This document shows, piece after piece, positions 35,598-46,800 of a DNA stretch of 64,000 nucleotides (position 1 is its first letter; the number at the start of each line of letters is the position of its first letter). A program made the translations under genes and the position numbers. The stretch spans positions 279,868 to 343,867 of the forward strand of contig NZ_JAKIRP010000009.1 of assembly GCF_021646545.1 (NCBI RefSeq), given 5' to 3'. Origin of the DNA: Chitinophaga filiformis (GTDB lineage Bacteria > Bacteroidota > Bacteroidia > Chitinophagales > Chitinophagaceae). The notes under the pieces were generated by a model. It worked only from the letters and a program-made list of their open reading frames with translations, searched no databases and was not told the DNA's origin.

Positions 35598-38500
35598 ATG
35601 ATATTTAAAGATCGGTATACGTGGAAGGTCATCTTGTGTTGGATGATACTCTGTTTTTTGTTACTGCGCAACGGCAGTGTGCATGCCCAATGCAGCCAGT
35701 GGGCGGTGAGTGCGGCAGCACAAACTTCCACCTGCGCGGCAAACGGTAAGATAACAGTGACATTAACCGGTAGCGGGGCTTCTTCGCTAACGAATATTTT
35801 GTACAGCCTTGAGCCTGTGGTATCCGGAGGATATGGCGTGCCACAAAGTGCAGCTCCCGTGTTTGAAAATGTGCCCGGCGGCCAGTACAGAGTGGTAGTG
35901 CAGGCCATATGTAATAACGCATCCGTGTCTGCCAGCACAAATGTTACTGTTTCAGGCACCTATGTACCGATGAATGTGTCTGTCACGGAAGAAAGGATGG
36001 CATTTGGCGCCTGTAATACAGGACAGGGAACAATTACGTTTATTGGTGGAAGTGCGCCTTATACAGTCACAATAACGGGACAGCCAGCAGGATACAGCGG
36101 TCGTACCAGCTTTGTGACATCGGCGTCGGCTTTACTGCTGGACAGCCTGAAACCGGGAACTTATACGTTATCCGTAACCGATGCCTGTACGTCTACTGCG
36201 CCAACGCAGACACTGACAATTGACGCGATTACATCTTTAGCTACAACAGACATAGGGGTTAGTATAGAGCCTGTACAGTCCGAATGCCAAAAATTGCGGG
36301 TAGGGAACATCGGATCTTTTATAGCTACTTTCCATAAATATTTTTCTGAGAACGGACCATTGCAGGTGAGCTGTACAGTAGGCGGTGTGTCGACGGACTA
36401 TGTGCCATTAACATCGGCGCCCGGCTACCTGACTTTGCCCGCAGGGACTACTATAAGTGACTATCGTGGAGCGCCATTACAGGTCAATTTCAAATCGCCC
36501 TGCAATGAAATAATTTCGGTTACGCTACCTCTGCCATCCTCCTGGATGGTTTCGACAGTTGAAAAGAATTGCAGCACAGATTTTAATCTCAGTTATACTC
36601 TTCATGGTGCACAGATGGTTTGTTATCCTCTTTATGTGAGTCTGAGGAACACAAATACTGGTTCATATCGCTACGATACGATAGGCTACAATAAAGAGGC
36701 AGCTTTAACCGATACTATCAATCACCTCATATTTGGGGAGTATGAAATAACCATTACAGGTGCAGATGGAAAAGCTGTATCGCAGCACAATTTTTCGGCG
36801 AATGCGCCTGCAGGGGAGTCTCCTTATTACCTTACTGCAGAAGAAGGACTTGGTGCAAACCTGGGCAGGGAAGGTATTGCGTTGATAGCAGTGCATAAGA
36901 CTTCGCTGTTTTCAGTTGGCACCAGGATAGATGTAATCAGTCCGGCCGACAAAGCATTCACTTACATAGTAGAATATGGTAATAGTACTGTAGTGTATCC
37001 GTTAAGAAATGGAGAAATGGAAATGTTTGGTCCGGGTAATTACCTGATGCGGGTAACGGATAACTGCGGCATGTACGAGGTTCCCATAACGATCGAAGAA
37101 CAAGATGTCTACAGGTATTCATGGAGCTATACCGCTATACAGACGTGTATAGGGCAATCTGTAAAACCGACAGGGCATGCTTACTATAAAGGACTTGACC
37201 TACCCACCTATTATCAGATCGTAAGTGGCCCTGCAGGGGCCGGCAATCCGATAGTAGCAGAGGGCGATAGTCTGTTGTTGTCCATTCCGGGGTCTTATCG
37301 TATTGCAGTATCGGCTTATGAGGACGCGGCTGTTGACTATGGGTCAAACGCTAAAGACGTGCCTTATATTAACCAGCCGTTGGCGGTGGATGTAGAGAAC
37401 TCTCTTGGATGGGTTTGTCCCCGACAGCCGAATAATTCGGGAACGATCAAGGCATTTGGCCGTTACGGAAGTACTGCGCAATCCGGCGTTTACACTTTTA
37501 AGCTGGCCGAATCCGGTAAGGGGGCCACAGGGCCTTATCTGGCAGTGAATAACAATGGTTATTTCAGTTCAGTGGCATCAGGTGGAAGCTATAGTCTGAT
37601 CGCTAACCAGAGTTATGACATAAGAGTAGAGGATGATTGTGGCGCCTCAGCGGTACAATCAGTAAAAATCATAGATTTCGCTACCGCGCAGGTCGTGTCC
37701 AGCGATAAGCCTGAGTACTGCATCGGGGAGACGGTCCACCTTCGTACCATTAACCTTCCTACAACAGCCAGGCGTGCATATTGGACTGGGCCTAATGGTT
37801 TTAGGGCACAGAGCGCAGCAGCTGATCTTTTCATTTCCGATTTCAGCGCTGAAAAAGCAGGCGAATACAGGGTGGCTATTACGTCGGATATGTGTGGCGA
37901 TTCTATCGTTGGAACAGTTACAGTCGGCGCAGCGCCATATCTGGCGGTATGTTACAGTGCTGTCACAGATACTAGTGTCAATCCATACGTTTACGGCCTA
38001 TTAGGTAGCTGGCGTCCGATGCGTTCTTATACCTATTATGGATCGCGTGCGGAATCTGATCCTGATAAACCGACAGATATCCGAAAGGATGGCGCCTTTG
38101 CTGATTTCGATGCTTTCTGGCAGGTTAAAGACGGACAGTGGTCGGCCCAAAAACAAGAGGCATGGGTATGGAATGCAGAAAGCACCATTTTTAACGCAAA
38201 AGGCTTCGAACTGGAAAACAAGGACCCGCTTGGACGTTATAATGCAGGGATATACGGATATGGTGATGCAATACCAGTAGCCGTTGTACAGAATAGCCGT
38301 TACCAGGAAGCAGCTTTTGAAGGATTTGAAGACTATTATTTTGCGGATGCAAGTTGTCAGGAAGCCTGTCCTGTTGGCCGCCGTTTTGACTTCACACCTT
38401 ATATGAGCAGGATAGACTCTACCCAGAGACATACAGGCAGATATAGTATCAGAGTTGCGCCCGGAGACACTGTAGGTGTCATCAGCCCTGTAATGGACGC

Positions 38501-39083
38501 TGCTGACACACTTGGTACGCCTTCTTTCAACGAGACAACTTTCACTTGTAATAATATCCCGACCACCGTGCTGAAAAGCGTTCGGGCAAACAGCGAAGTG
38601 TTGCTGCCTTCTTTCGCGCTGCTATCTGGTGGGAAGGTGGTGTTTAGTGCGTGGGTGAAAGAAATTCAGGATTGCCAATGCAGCTCTTATGAAAGTAACC
38701 AGGTAGCACTTGCAGTAACACTTGCAGATGGAAATAGTGTGGTTGTTAAAATTAAACCTGTTGGGGCAATCATTGACGGCTGGCAACGATATGAACAGGT
38801 GATAGATGTTCCGGCAGGTAGCTCAAAGTTCTCCGTTGTATTGTTTGCAACAGGATCGACAACAGTTTTTTATGATGATATCCGCATTCATCCATATAAT
38901 GCCAATATGAAGTCATTTGTATATGATGCAAGGAACCTGCGTATGATGGCTGAGCTGGACGAAAATAACTATGCCACTTTCTTTGAGTATGATGATGACG
39001 CGACATTAACCCGCGTGAAGAAGGAGACAGAGAGGGGTGTTAAGACAATTAAGGAAACAAGAAGCGCTTTAATTAAGGAGTAA
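35598..39083 (+). CDS. Repeat-rich secreted protein of the RHS locus
   Basis: 1161 residues. The signal peptide ends at GSVHAQ. The body is a series of Ig-like/SprB-like beta repeats marked by paired cysteines and phrases such as PYTVTITGQPAGY, LKPGTYTLSVTDACTST, GNYLMRVTDNCGMYEV and PGSYRIAVSAYEDAAVDYG. The C-terminal 200 residues include a carbohydrate-binding-like module (TGRYSIRVAPGD, VVFSAWVKEI, SSKFSVVLFATG) and end in FVYDARNLRMMAELDENNYA and TFFEYDDDATLTRVKKETE. That ending recurs in Bacteroidota RHS-associated proteins. It is probably a surface adhesin or scaffold for the locus. Confidence 0.7.
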   Translation: MIFKDRYTWKVILCWMILCFLLLRNGSVHAQCSQWAVSAAAQTSTCAANGKITVTLTGSGASSLTNILYSLEPVVSGGYGVPQSAAPVFENVPGGQYRVVVQAICNNASVSASTNVTVSGTYVPMNVSVTEERMAFGACNTGQGTITFIGGSAPYTVTITGQPAGYSGRTSFVTSASALLLDSLKPGTYTLSVTDACTSTAPTQTLTIDAITSLATTDIGVSIEPVQSECQKLRVGNIGSFIATFHKYFSENGPLQVSCTVGGVSTDYVPLTSAPGYLTLPAGTTISDYRGAPLQVNFKSPCNEIISVTLPLPSSWMVSTVEKNCSTDFNLSYTLHGAQMVCYPLYVSLRNTNTGSYRYDTIGYNKEAALTDTINHLIFGEYEITITGADGKAVSQHNFSANAPAGESPYYLTAEEGLGANLGREGIALIAVHKTSLFSVGTRIDVISPADKAFTYIVEYGNSTVVYPLRNGEMEMFGPGNYLMRVTDNCGMYEVPITIEEQDVYRYSWSYTAIQTCIGQSVKPTGHAYYKGLDLPTYYQIVSGPAGAGNPIVAEGDSLLLSIPGSYRIAVSAYEDAAVDYGSNAKDVPYINQPLAVDVENSLGWVCPRQPNNSGTIKAFGRYGSTAQSGVYTFKLAESGKGATGPYLAVNNNGYFSSVASGGSYSLIANQSYDIRVEDDCGASAVQSVKIIDFATAQVVSSDKPEYCIGETVHLRTINLPTTARRAYWTGPNGFRAQSAAADLFISDFSAEKAGEYRVAITSDMCGDSIVGTVTVGAAPYLAVCYSAVTDTSVNPYVYGLLGSWRPMRSYTYYGSRAESDPDKPTDIRKDGAFADFDAFWQVKDGQWSAQKQEAWVWNAESTIFNAKGFELENKDPLGRYNAGIYGYGDAIPVAVVQNSRYQEAAFEGFEDYYFADASCQEACPVGRRFDFTPYMSRIDSTQRHTGRYSIRVAPGDTVGVISPVMDAADTLGTPSFNETTFTCNNIPTTVLKSVRANSEVLLPSFALLSGGKVVFSAWVKEIQDCQCSSYESNQVALAVTLADGNSVVVKIKPVGAIIDGWQRYEQVIDVPAGSSKFSVVLFATGSTTVFYDDIRIHPYNANMKSFVYDARNLRMMAELDENNYATFFEYDDDATLTRVKKETERGVKTIKETRSALIKE

Positions 39084-39154
39084 ACGGAATATGCAGTATT
39101 CACAGGCTCTGGAAATTTATAAACTGATAATTGAATCTATTTTTAAATAAACCT

Positions 39155-40690
39155 ATGAACAGAAGAATGAAACGATTGCTGTTATTTTTAAGCATTTCAT
39201 TTGTGACAAGTCAGGTAATGGCACAGAAGCACGTATACCAGATACGCGCTGACAGTGTACGGATATACAGCGGTTGTGATACTGCTGAACTGATCATAGA
39301 AAACAAAACGAAGGATACCCTGGGTTTTTTGTATAACAAGGGAAATGGTCGGACGGAGTTCCGTAAACTTCAGTTACAAACTGTTGGTATTAATGGAATT
39401 GCGATAACAGGACAGGATACACTGCAGCTTACGCCTGAGACGCTGGCGACAGTTACGGCAAGAGGAAGTACGACAGTTAGTGACATCACATTTAACAAGG
39501 CATCGGGTAATCCGTCAAATGGTTTGACCTGGGTATATAATTCCGATGCATGGAGGATTTTTGTTGAATCGCCAGACGATAACCCTCCGGGGAACATGAT
39601 CTTTGAAGCAAGGGACAATGATAATGAAGGTTGGATCTTTAGACATGATGCCACCAACACAGGCGGTGCGAAGACCGATTTATTATCGATTGGAAGGGAT
39701 CGTTTACAATACAAAGGGTTAGATGTGCTTCATATGGGTAACTCTTCTTCTCTTTTTGTAAGAGGCGGTGTGTACGAAACTCCTCCGGATTGGAATACAC
39801 TTGTGAGCAATAGCTTCATCGGATCCGTAAACATGGGAACAAATGCACCGGTTACAGACGGCACCTGGTGGAATTTAATTTCTACCAGGCACAGGAACGG
39901 CCTTACTGATGGCAATAATTACGGGATGCAGATAGCCAGCGGAATGGCCGGTACTTATCTGGGCAGGACATATTTCCGTAATCAGAGCAATGGTACCTGG
40001 ACCACCTGGAAAGAATTCTGGCATTCAGGTAATGTGACATTTGGTACCAAAGGGGCTAATGTCGCGCTAAAGACAGAACCGAATGGCAGATTAGGCCTGG
40101 AAAGCTGGGTGAGAGTAGGAAATAATACCGGATTAACGACACCGGATAGCACAGCCCTTTATCATAATGGACCTGCCTGCTGGGTACTCAAAAGTGCACC
40201 GGGAACAACCGTCACTTACCTCGATCTTAAGACTTCGGACGCTGTCAGCCGTGGTAGCGTATACGCCACAAATAGTAATGAAATCGGATTTACAGGAGGC
40301 TCTGGCACCAATTGGCGATTAAAAACAGATGCCAGTGGTAATGCTGTTGTAACCGGCCAGGTAACAGCTACCGGATTCGTTCAGTCCTCATTAAGAAGCC
40401 TTAAAAGGGATATCCAGCCATTTACGGCAAGTGCAACCGGCATTCTGAAAGATGCGCAGGTCCGTACTTTCGTATTTAAGGCGGACAGCACGAATACTAA
40501 ACGTATCGGTTTTATTGCTGATGAACTGCCAGAGGAGATGTCAGCTGCTGAACATAAAGGTGTTGATGAAGCGAATACTGTAGCATTGCTGGTAAAGGCA
40601 TTACAGGAAATGAACGCCAGGGTAGAAGCATTGGAGCAGGAAGTAAAGCGGCTGAAAAGCGAAAAGGCCGCTGGTAAAAAGGATAAATAG
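39155..40690 (+). CDS. Tail-fibre-like protein with S74 intramolecular chaperone domain
   Basis: About 511 residues (start MNRRMKRLLLFLSISF with a signal peptide ending VMAQ; an upstream ATG at 39131 is less likely). The middle resembles phage tail-fibre shafts (WWNLISTRHRNGLTDGNNYGMQIA, TYFRNQSNGTWTTWKEFWHSG). The C-terminal 110 residues are a peptidase S74/chaperone domain: SSLRSLKRDIQPF, then RIGFIADELPEEM, and a coiled coil (VKALQEMNARVEALEQEVKR). Such domains trimerise beta-helical fibres and then cleave off. It may form a receptor-binding spike next to the RHS toxin; this role is inference. Confidence 0.8.
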   Translation: MNRRMKRLLLFLSISFVTSQVMAQKHVYQIRADSVRIYSGCDTAELIIENKTKDTLGFLYNKGNGRTEFRKLQLQTVGINGIAITGQDTLQLTPETLATVTARGSTTVSDITFNKASGNPSNGLTWVYNSDAWRIFVESPDDNPPGNMIFEARDNDNEGWIFRHDATNTGGAKTDLLSIGRDRLQYKGLDVLHMGNSSSLFVRGGVYETPPDWNTLVSNSFIGSVNMGTNAPVTDGTWWNLISTRHRNGLTDGNNYGMQIASGMAGTYLGRTYFRNQSNGTWTTWKEFWHSGNVTFGTKGANVALKTEPNGRLGLESWVRVGNNTGLTTPDSTALYHNGPACWVLKSAPGTTVTYLDLKTSDAVSRGSVYATNSNEIGFTGGSGTNWRLKTDASGNAVVTGQVTATGFVQSSLRSLKRDIQPFTASATGILKDAQVRTFVFKADSTNTKRIGFIADELPEEMSAAEHKGVDEANTVALLVKALQEMNARVEALEQEVKRLKSEKAAGKKDK

Positions 40691-40819
40691 AAACAACAAT
40701 TCTTTGTAACAGAAGCGTGTGACAAGGAATGAAACAGTTGCAGGTGGAATTTAGATACGAGGTTCGCAACGAGCCGCGTAGCTGACTGCAAAAGAAAAAG
40801 AATTAGAGTATCCCGGACT

Positions 40820-43800
40820 ATGAACTATAAGAGGCGAATTAAAACGATTCTGAAAGGAATATTGTTCTTGTTACTGGCATATCTGCCACAGCTGGCCAGC
40901 GCGCAGACAGGGGGGCAAATTACCCTTAAGCGTATATTGGACGGCGCAAAGGGGCAGCTGACTGCTGACTCGATCGCAACGGTATCGGACTCGGCTTATT
41001 TTAATGCTGCACTGGTTGGCAGACTCGATACGCCGTACCAGGTGAAGAACATTATTACCTTCAGTATAAATGAATACGCAACATTACCATTGCCGGATTC
41101 TTTCCGTGCAACGGTGAACCTGCGTATTTACTACACACTTGCTGATCTTTCGGTTGATTCTGTTGATCAGCAGCTCTCTGTTAACTACGACACAGCAGGT
41201 ACTTATACCATGCGCAGTAGTTTTGTGTTCAATGGAGCCCACCGGGTGAAAGTGAAGGTGCTGGGTATAACGTCCACTGCGCAGGCGAATATCATTCCTG
41301 CCTTACTGGTATTGAACGAGATGGAAGTCCATCCTGTGTATAAATTGGCTTGCAAAGCGGATGCTGTTAAATTTATATATGGCAATCCTGCAAAAGCAGA
41401 TACCACCAACGAGCTGGAAGTGAACTGGCCTGTAATGACAGGAGCGGATGTCTACGACCTGGAATGGGCATATATTGACCAGAGTGCGCTCGCCGCCGGA
41501 CGTTATGGTAATCCTTCCAGTCCCGATCCAGCCCTGATATTTGAGCATAATACGACCCGGGTTACCATCGCCGGTAATAACTACAGTATCCCGCTTTTAT
41601 ATGATGATGCGGGTACTCTCTATTACCGTGTAAGAGGTGTACAGGAAAAGGTGGGTTATCAGCGAATGGAAACTGCCTGGAGTTCAGATACCACAACAGG
41701 TATAGGTGCTTATCAGTTTACCGGGCATGAGCCGACACTGAACTGGCAATCTACTATCTCATTCGCAGAAGATGGAAAGCGGAAAGTGGTAGTACAGTAT
41801 TATGATGGAAGTTTGAGAGGCCGTCAGACCGTTACGAAAGACAATACGACGAACACTGTAGTAGCTGCAGAAACTTTTTATGATTACCAGGGACGACCTG
41901 CCGTACAGGTATTGCCAGCCCCTACCTTGAATACGGTGTTGAAATACGCTCATAATCTGAACTCCGCTCTCAATGGAGCAGAATATGACAAGAGTTATTA
42001 TGACTCACTTCCTTCTCCGGAAACCTACCTGACCGCTTCTGCCGCGCCAATGAGTACGGCATCCGGTACCAACCAGTATTATTCGCCCGCTAACCCTGAG
42101 AAAAATATTGGCTTTAACCAGTTCATCCCTGATGGAGAGGGTTATGCCTTTACTGAAACTGAATATACAGCGGATAATACCGGACGAGTACTTCGTCAGA
42201 GTGGCGTGGGACCGACGTTTAAATTAGGGAGTGGCCATGAGACAAAGTATACCTACAATACTGCTGCAAAGGAGGACCTCTATGCGCTGTTTGGTACAGA
42301 GGTAGGGGATAATACGCACTACTTTAAAAACACAGTAACCGATGGCAATGGACAGACTTCGGTGGCATATGTTGATATGCATGGCCGTACAATTGCTACA
42401 GCTTTGGCCGGCTCTCCTGAAAACAGGGGACTGGAAGATCTGCCATCCAAAGATAGTCTGTCTGTAACAGATTCACTGTCTGGTCCCGGACAGAATACCA
42501 TCGCTGACATGAAGATCAGCAGCAGGCATTCCCAGTTTGTATCGGAAAGCGGTTATTTCTCATTTACTTATCAGCTGACACCGCCGGTATTACAAAAAAA
42601 TGATTGTAATGGTAAACCTGTATGTTATACGGGCCTGTACGATCTGGAGATCCGGATCACAGACGATGCGTTTAACCAGCGCTTTGATGATAAGAAGCCG
42701 TTTGAAAAAGTAATAAAGGCGAAGCTCGATAATATCAGTGTTGACTGTAATAAGATACCTCAGCCAATAAATGTGTCCTTTGACGTCTATCTGAAAAAGG
42801 GTAGTTATGATTTCGCGAAGACGCTGACGATCAATAAGGCGGCAATGGATTACTATAGGGACAGCGTTTTCCTGAAGAGTAATGTGTGCCAAAGCTACGA
42901 CACTGTTCTGCAGCAGCAACAGAATCTCCTGCGTGCTGTTCAGTGTGTGCCGGATTGTGCGGGTTGCCTGGCCAGTCTTGGGGATTGGGAGCCTTATCGT
43001 GACAGGTATATGTCGGAGAATAATTATCCTGTGACAGACACCGCATCTTACCGCAGCGAGGCGCAGGCCGCATACAACACTGCACTGGACGCCTGTACGA
43101 TTCTTTGCGGAACGGGTACGGAAACAGATGCTATCCGTGATGCGATGTTGATGGATATGGAAGCTCCTTCAGGGCAGTACGCGATTCCCAGCGATACGGC
43201 TAACATCTATTCTATATTCTACCTGGATCGCAAGGATACGATGTATGCTTATATGGATACATCCATCCATTATTTGGATGAAGCAGGCCGGCCGGATAAA
43301 GTGTATAATGAAGCCAGCGGACTGTTCGTGGATCCGCAAACCCTGCGGCCTTCGGACTTTGCGGCAGCTTTCAAGAGTTCCTGGGCGCCCGCTTTACTGC
43401 ACTTGCATCCAGAGTATTGCAAGCTGATTGAAAAGAGCAAATATCGTAGCAGCGAAGAATGGAGTGTGGATTTTGAATCTGTTGATACTTATGCTGAAGC
43501 ACGGAATAAAGGGTATCTGAATCCTACGAATATGTCGGGAATCCCATTCCCGGGAACAGGTATCGATCCCTTGTCTGCTAATTTTAAATCGGCGCTGGAG
43601 GCCCGTTTGAAGAACTTTAATAGTACGGGTTATACTATGTGGAGCATTGCTGCCAGTTCGATCAAATGTTCCGGAACAGATAATTCGTGCATAGCTCTAT
43701 ACAATACGCCTGCATTAGCTTTCGACGAAGGTAAAATGTGTGAAGGTGATCTGAACATGGCGTGGCGTAGTTTCCGTAGTATGTACCTCACGGCTAAGCG

Positions 43801-46800
43801 TACCGTATTGGATGATTATCTGAAGGCGATCAATTGCGGCGCAAAAGCACAGGACCTGTTGAGTGCCGGCAAACAGCTTCGTTTTACATCCACCACTGAA
43901 CAGCTTGCGAATGCAGGTTTGAGCAATATGGTGGGAACGCCCGATAAGAAGGCGATGGAAGATACTGCCAGGGCAATGGAGATGCGTACCTACGATGAAA
44001 ACTGCCGTGCGTATGTCTCTTATTGGGCAGCACAGTTATCCGGCTGCTACAGCCAGTCTGCCATTGATAATGATATCATACCGAAATTGCTGGAGGTTTG
44101 TAAGGAAGGTGCAGACCGGGACCATACCAATGGCTCCAGTACTGTAAAGCCAGGTAGTACCTATCAGTATCATAGTTTTGAAGAAGTAATAGATGAATAC
44201 AATCTGCAGCATGGCATTACGAAAAGCATGAGCTGTAACGCTGATGTGATCACCATGCCCAAACCATATGACCGCCAGGTAAGTTATGGAGACCAGCCCA
44301 GTTTTTCACGTCCTACGGATTGTCAATGTGATAAGCTGGCGGAATTGCGCAGGGAATACACATCCCTGAAGCTGCCTTCAGAGACGTTTTCGTCTTATCT
44401 GAGCCGCAAACGTGGCGTGAACATCAGCCAGTCAGACCTGGATATGCTGGAATCAGCTTGTAGCAGTCCTGTGAACAGCAGCTGCAGCTGGCTGCCTGCG
44501 CAGATCAATATCCCGGTATTGCTGCAATGTAATGTAGCGCCGGGCTGTGCAACCTGTGAGGATGTAAACCGTTTGTACACTTCATTTGTAGCCACCTACG
44601 GTATACAGCCGATGATAGTAATGGACGATACATTACAGGACAAAAAGAATGAATTCTTTGCGGCATATATGAATAACCGTCTCGGGTTCGGTAAACAGGC
44701 ATGGGAATACCTTGCTTTCCTGCAAGACAGTTGTACAAAGGGAACCGGTGACAGCTTCACGGTATGTAAACCAGCTCAGGCAGGCACGAATGCGCAGGCA
44801 AGTACTTATGCTAACGGCGGTGTTGATGACATTAGGGATATCGTTCGCAGTAGTGATGGAGGATATCTGCTGGCAGGATGGACCAGGGGATGTAGTGCAG
44901 GTCAGGAAGATGCGTATCTGGTCAAAACGGATGCTACGGGAGCGTTATTATGGGCAAAAACCTATGGAGCAGAGAATCATGAGGAATTTAAACGTATAAG
45001 GCAGACAGCAGATGGCGGATATATAGCGATAGGGTCTACCAACTCTTATTGTTATGATGCAGGTACGATAATGGTTGTAAAGCTTGACAGCCTGGGAGGT
45101 GTTGAATGGAACAAGGCAATGGGAATGGGCCGCAGCAATTACGAGGGAAAAGGTTATGACATAATCCAGACCAGTGAGGGAGAGTATGCATTTGCGGGAT
45201 TGAGTATATCACAGGGTAATCCGCTGGAGTGGGTAACTGGTGTACTGACTAATGACGGTATGCTGAAATGGTCAAAGGTCATTGCATCTTCAGCAAAGAA
45301 GGAGGCGATTTCGCTGTTGGAGAATGGCGATACATTGGTGATGGCAACATCGATGAGTGCTGCGGGCGCCAATTATGATGCTGTTGTGATAAAACAGCGC
45401 AAGTCGACCGGTGACGTATTGGGTATGAGTGGTTATGGTATCAGCGGTAGTGATAATATACCGGGAGGTATTCTTAAGACCGCCACTGGTTATAAATTAT
45501 TAGGCGATCGTGCGGGTATTCTGTTAGATATTAATGGCGGTGGTGATGTGCTTTTTGCACGAAAGATTGACCTTCCTACAACCAATGAAGGAAATCTGTT
45601 TAGCGGAGTTACAACAGCAGATGGTAGTATACTGGCCGCGCAGACTGTTCCTATTGGTGCTGGATCGAGGGATGTATATCTGCATAAAATAGGAGCTAAT
45701 AACGGCATCCTGTGGTCGAGTCATGTACGGGTGGACGGTGCTGATTATGTTCGTCATCTCACTCAGCATCCGGACGGTACAATTGCCGGAGCGGGTATCC
45801 TGGATAACAAGGGGTTGCTGATGATCGCCACTAGCGGTGGTAAGACAGGATGTAAAGACACCAGCGAAAATGTAAGAAGTAATGATATTTATGCGTCCGT
45901 TGTCCGTAAGACAATTGGAGCGCAGACTATTACAGATCTTGACGAGAAGCTGATCAGTGCTGTAGCGCTGGCGGAGAAATCATGTACGCCGGTAAGAAGC
46001 CAGGCAGGGTGTCCCGGACTTGACAGTTGTTATGTAGTGAATGGTCTGCCATTGTTGTGCGGCAACCTGGGGGTATTCCCGACGGTGGAGATAGACCAGA
46101 CCACTGCTTGTTCCGACAGCACATTCTTTGCAGAAAGTGCTGCGAGGGTGATATATAATACTTACGCAGATTCTGTAAAGAATAATTTCGATACAGAGTA
46201 CATGCGTACAGCCCTGAAAGCGGCATGGCTGGAGAAATTTGCAGTGAGGTACTCGCTTAGTGAATATCATTATACCCTATATTATTATGACCAGGCAGGG
46301 AACCTGGTGAAGACCGTTCCACCGGCAGGCGTGGTGAAGAACCGCAGGCAGAGTTGGGTGGACAGTGTGGACGTGGCTAAAGCTGCGGGTGTAAGATTAG
46401 TACCGGCTCATACAATGGCGACGGAGTACAGGTATAACACCTTGAATGGTGTTGTGGCACAGAAGACACCCGATGCTGGCAAGTCAAAATTCTGGTATGA
46501 CCGCCTGGGTAGATTGGCTGTATCGCAGAATGCCAAACAGCAGCCATCTAATAACTACAGCTATACAAGCTATGACGATCTTGGAAGAATAACAGAAGTC
46601 GGGGAGCTGACTTCTGGTACTGCCATGACTGATGCTATCAGCCGGAAGCAGGAGAATTTCACCAGCTGGTTTAATAGTGTATCGAATAGTCGCAGGGAGA
46701 TAACAAAGACGACTTATGATATTGCGTATCCGTTCTTCAGTACGACGGAATTCGCAGCACGTAATCTTCGTAATCGTGTGTCCTGGACTGCGTTGTATAG

